DNA of 64,000 nucleotides from an uncultured Bacteroidales bacterium. GTDB lineage: Bacteria; Bacteroidota; Bacteroidia; Bacteroidales; UBA932. The translations under genes and the position numbers were made by a program. Under the pieces are notes generated by a model. The model was not told where the DNA came from. It did no database searches and saw only the letters and a list, made by a program, of their open reading frames with translations. The stretch is from the NCBI GenBank assembly GCA_900541925.1, contig UQMB01000004.1, positions 124,001 through 188,000 of the forward strand, read 5' to 3'. Positions 61,361-64,000 of this stretch are shown here, one piece after another. Positions within the stretch are counted from its first letter, which is position 1. The number at the start of each line of letters is the position of its first letter.

Positions 61361-63272
61361 CTCGAAGCCGCTTGAGGTCACGCCGTATTCGGTGACCATG
61401 GGCCTGCTGATGACGGTGCTCTTCTCCGCAGCGGCGGCCTTCCTCGGCCTCAAGGTCGGGCAGGTGTTCGAAGCCGCGATTCCTATCGCCATCATTGCCG
61501 TCGGCATGACCGGCGCCCTGGGCAAGAATGGAGGTCTTGGCCAGAATGTCATCATCCAGAGTATCGGCGCATGTTCGGGAGTGGTGGTGGCCGGAGCGAT
61601 ATTCACTCTCCCGGCCATATATATCCTCGGGCTTGATGTGAACTTCTTCCAGATGTTCCTCAGCTCCATGCTCGGTGGCTTCCTCGGAATACTCTTCCTT
61701 ATACCGTTCCGCAAATACTTCGTCAAGGAGATGCACGGGAAATATCCTTTCCCTGAGGCTACCGCTACCGCGCAGGTGCTTGTCAGCGGAGAGAGCGGAG
61801 GCAGCAGCGCCAAGACCCTCCTGGCTGCGGGCCTTGTGGGCGGTCTGTATGATTTTGTCGTGTCCACTTTCGGGGCGTGGGCTGAGACTCTCAGCACCAC
61901 TGTCATGCACTGGGGCCAGGTGGTTGCGGACAAGGCCAAGGTCGTGCTCAAGCTCAACACCGGCGCCGCCGTCCTGGGCTTGGGGTACATTGTCGGACTC
62001 AAATATGCATTCATCATCTGCTGCGGATCTTTCCTCGTGTGGCTGGTGGTCATCCCTCTTATGAATCTCATCTGGGGCGGACAGGTCATCGACCTCATGG
62101 GCACAGGCATCACGACAGCCATCTCGGATATGTCGGCTGACCAGATATTCAAGGAATACGCCCGCCATATAGGCATCGGAGGCATCGCCACGGCCGGCAT
62201 CATCGGCATCATCAAGAGTGCCGGGGTCATCAAGAGCGCCATCGGGCTTGCCGCAGGCGAGTTCCGTCGCAAGGACGGCGGCTCCATCGCCAAGGTTGAG
62301 CGTACACAGGAGGACATGCCGATGAAGACCGTCGTCTGGGGCATCGCCATTGCTCTCCTCGCAGTGTTCTGTTTCTTCGCCCTCGGCGGAGTTGTCAACA
62401 ATGTATGGCAGGCACTCGTCGGGCTGTTGATTGTGGCCGTGATAGCATTCCTCTTCACTACGGTGGCGGCCAACGCGATCGCGATTGTGGGTACCAACCC
62501 TGTCAGCGGAATGACGATCATGACCCTGATAATCACCGCCCTTGTGCTGGTGCTGGTGGGTCTTAAGGGTAATGCGGGCATGGTTGCCGCCATGATTATA
62601 GGTGGCGTGGTCTGCACTGCGCTTTCTACTGCCGGCGGCCTCATCACCGACTTCAAGATCGGCTACTGGATCGGCACGACCCCTCGCAAGCAGGAGGCCT
62701 GGAAGTTCGTCGGGGTGGCCGTGGCCGCCGCGACCGTGGGCGGGGTGATGCTCATTCTCAACAAGACCTACGGATTCACCGGAGAGGGCGCGCTTGTGGC
62801 CCCGCAGGCCAACGCCATGGCCGCTGTGATCCAGCCGATGATGAACGGGGGCAATGCTCCGTGGCTGCTCTATGGCATCGGCGCCGTGATAGCCGTACTT
62901 CTTACTGTGTTCAAGGTTCCCGCCCTGGCTTTCTGCCTCGGCATGTTCATCCCTATCGACCTTAACCTTCCTCTGCTTCTGGGTGGTGCCATCTCATGGT
63001 TCGTCAGCACACGCAGCACCGACAAGGCCGTCAATGCCGCCCGTCAGGAGAAGGGTACGCTCATCGCCAGCGGCTTCATCGCCGGCGGCGCGCTGATGGG
63101 AGTCGTCTCCGCTGTGCTGAAGTTCGCCAAGGTTGACTGGTATCTCTATGACTGGAACACTCCTGGCGCGTCAGGGGCTTCTGCGGCAGAGCTGATCGCT
63201 ATCGTGCCGCTTGTCGCCATCTGCGCCTACATGATATTCGCCACGCTTCGCGGCAAGAAGAAAGAGGCTTAG
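61272..63272 (+). CDS. OPT-family oligopeptide transporter
   Basis: A 666-residue polytopic transporter with about 14-16 helices. The N-terminus ELKPGEVYKPLLSSDSKPLEVTPYSVTMGLL and GQNVIIQSIGACSG fit the OPT family, which imports small peptides or metal-siderophore complexes by proton symport. Substrate is unknown. The start at 61272 lies 89 bp inside the upstream OstA-like gene. Later in-frame starts would cut the conserved N-terminus. Confidence 0.93.
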   Translation: MKENKNLSLPENAHRELKPGEVYKPLLSSDSKPLEVTPYSVTMGLLMTVLFSAAAAFLGLKVGQVFEAAIPIAIIAVGMTGALGKNGGLGQNVIIQSIGACSGVVVAGAIFTLPAIYILGLDVNFFQMFLSSMLGGFLGILFLIPFRKYFVKEMHGKYPFPEATATAQVLVSGESGGSSAKTLLAAGLVGGLYDFVVSTFGAWAETLSTTVMHWGQVVADKAKVVLKLNTGAAVLGLGYIVGLKYAFIICCGSFLVWLVVIPLMNLIWGGQVIDLMGTGITTAISDMSADQIFKEYARHIGIGGIATAGIIGIIKSAGVIKSAIGLAAGEFRRKDGGSIAKVERTQEDMPMKTVVWGIAIALLAVFCFFALGGVVNNVWQALVGLLIVAVIAFLFTTVAANAIAIVGTNPVSGMTIMTLIITALVLVLVGLKGNAGMVAAMIIGGVVCTALSTAGGLITDFKIGYWIGTTPRKQEAWKFVGVAVAAATVGGVMLILNKTYGFTGEGALVAPQANAMAAVIQPMMNGGNAPWLLYGIGAVIAVLLTVFKVPALAFCLGMFIPIDLNLPLLLGGAISWFVSTRSTDKAVNAARQEKGTLIASGFIAGGALMGVVSAVLKFAKVDWYLYDWNTPGASGASAAELIAIVPLVAICAYMIFATLRGKKKEA

Positions 63273-63283
63273 GCCTTCGGGTC

Positions 63284-63307
63284 CCGCCGGGCTGTGATTC
63301 CCGGCGG
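63284..63307 (+). terminator. GC-rich stem after the OPT gene
   Basis: A perfect 8-bp stem CCGCCGGG / CCCGGCGG with an 8-nt loop, 12 bp after the OPT stop. No T run follows, so termination is uncertain. Confidence 0.4.
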
Positions 63308-63334
63308 CGGCCGACAGGTTCAGCCACAGACGGC

Positions 63335-63377
63335 AAGCACCTTCCCCTACACTGAATCAGGATGAGGGAAGGTGCTT
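63335..63377. terminator. Long stem between convergent OPT and pepT genes
   Basis: A perfect 12-bp inverted repeat AAGCACCTTCCC / GGGAAGGTGCTT with a 19-nt loop. It lies between converging genes, as expected for a two-way terminator, but neither side has a long T run. Confidence 0.5.
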
Positions 63378-63411
63378 ATGCTATTGAAGCCCGGCGGCTT
63401 GTCTGCCACCG

Positions 63412-64000
63412 CTATTCGGCGTAGAGGCTGATGATGTTGAGGATGACCCGGGAGGCTTTCTCCATACTCTCCACCGGCACCCACTCATAGCGTCCGTGGA
63501 AGTTGAGGCCGCCGGCGAAGATGTTCGGGCACGGGAGTCCTCTGAACGAGAGGTTGGCCCCGTCGGTGCCGCCGCGTATAGGCTGGATATGAGGCTTGAT
63601 GCCCGCCATTTCCATGGCCTTCACTGCCTTTTCTACCACATGGTAGTGCGGCTCCACCTGCTCGCGCATGTTGTAGTACTGGTCCTTGAGCGTCACGGTC
63701 GCGCAGTCCTTTCCGTAGCGGAGGTTGATGAAGGCCGCGCATTCACTGATGACTTCTTTCTTCCTCTCGAACTTCGCCCTGTCGTGGTCCCTTATTATAT
63801 AGGTGAGGGTGGTTTCCTCTACGCTGCCCTTGCAGCCGACGATGTGGAAGAACCCTTCATAGTCTTGGGTGCACTCCGGTCTCTGGTCCTGCGGCAGCAG
63901 GGAGATGAATTCGTTGGCGATGATTATGGAGTTGAGCATCTTGCCCTTGGCGTATCCCGGATGGACGTTGCGTCCCTGGATATGGACCACGGCAGAGGCC
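63412..64000 (-). CDS. pepT: Peptidase T (tripeptide aminopeptidase), 3' part
   Basis: The last about 196 residues of an M20-family aminopeptidase that releases the N-terminal residue of tripeptides. HIQGRNVHPGYAKGKMLNS, QPIRGGTDGANLSFRGLPCPNIFAGG and LNFHGRYEWVPVESMEKA are diagnostic of PepT. The frame remains open to the window edge (the preceding codons read ASAV), so the gene's start lies beyond 64000. Confidence 0.93.
   Translation of the reverse strand, partial: ASAVVHIQGRNVHPGYAKGKMLNSIIIANEFISLLPQDQRPECTQDYEGFFHIVGCKGSVEETTLTYIIRDHDRAKFERKKEVISECAAFINLRYGKDCATVTLKDQYYNMREQVEPHYHVVEKAVKAMEMAGIKPHIQPIRGGTDGANLSFRGLPCPNIFAGGLNFHGRYEWVPVESMEKASRVILNIISLYAE

Overview
The window reads as a GC-rich chromosome segment from a member of the Bacteroidota, most likely Bacteroidales. 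Three things point there: promoters of the TAnnTTTG type recur upstream of genes on both strands; starts generally lack a strong Shine-Dalgarno sequence; and there is a locus of fimbrillin-family (FimA/Mfa-like) lipoproteins. The genus cannot be fixed from the sequence alone. Nearly all of it is housekeeping DNA packed into short operons. No insertion sequence, prophage, integrase, CRISPR array or rRNA operon was seen.

Layout. 1-2130: an AAA/DUF4143-type ATPase flanked by copies of a repeat built from many small perfect hairpins, ending beside tRNA-Leu. 2138-7778 (minus): the cell-elongation operon mreB-mreC-mreD-mrdA-rodA. 7869-11333: ispD, an Lrp-type regulator and topA. 11458-15716: PBP1A, ddl and prmC. 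15823-25389: a lipoprotein of unknown function, a U32 peptidase, a TPR protein, a degenerate M16 protease with a DUF3109 protein, two proteins of unknown function and hemW. 25527-35960: an accessory surface locus with a membrane-anchored AraC-type regulator, an OmpA-family protein, a FimB/Mfa2-like subunit and five fimbrillin-like lipoproteins, two of them fused to GLUG-type repeats, closed by a strong terminator. 36232-41469: pepP, dus, lpxK, frr and pyrH. 41567-45237: an isolated sdhC/frdC followed by rplM-rpsI and rpsB-tsf, with structured RNA in front of rplM and rpsB. 45326-52245: a small beta-barrel, ispF, a small membrane protein, mutL, rhomboid, tsaC-like, a 51-bp minisatellite, rsmE and radA. 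52359-63272: tRNA-Gln and tRNA-Met, a sulfatase-maturase-like radical SAM enzyme with an NlpC/P60 hydrolase, dacB, two SurA-type proteins, an OstA-like protein and an OPT transporter. 63412-64000: the 3' part of pepT.

How the genes work together. Most of the core genes serve the envelope: peptidoglycan synthesis and remodelling (PBP2, RodA, PBP1A, Ddl, DacB, NlpC/P60), cell shape (MreBCD), lipid A (LpxK), isoprenoid precursors (IspD, IspF) and outer-membrane protein or LPS export (SurA-like, SurA, OstA-like). The best candidate for a little-described system is the fimbrial locus, with its own regulator, a cluster of candidate operator sequences and two predicted adhesins. Other points worth a second look are the hairpin-mosaic repeat, the 51-bp repeat, a recurring class of promoters placed 5-7 nt from the start codon (candidate leaderless mRNAs), and a terminator-like hairpin that overlaps the rplM promoter.
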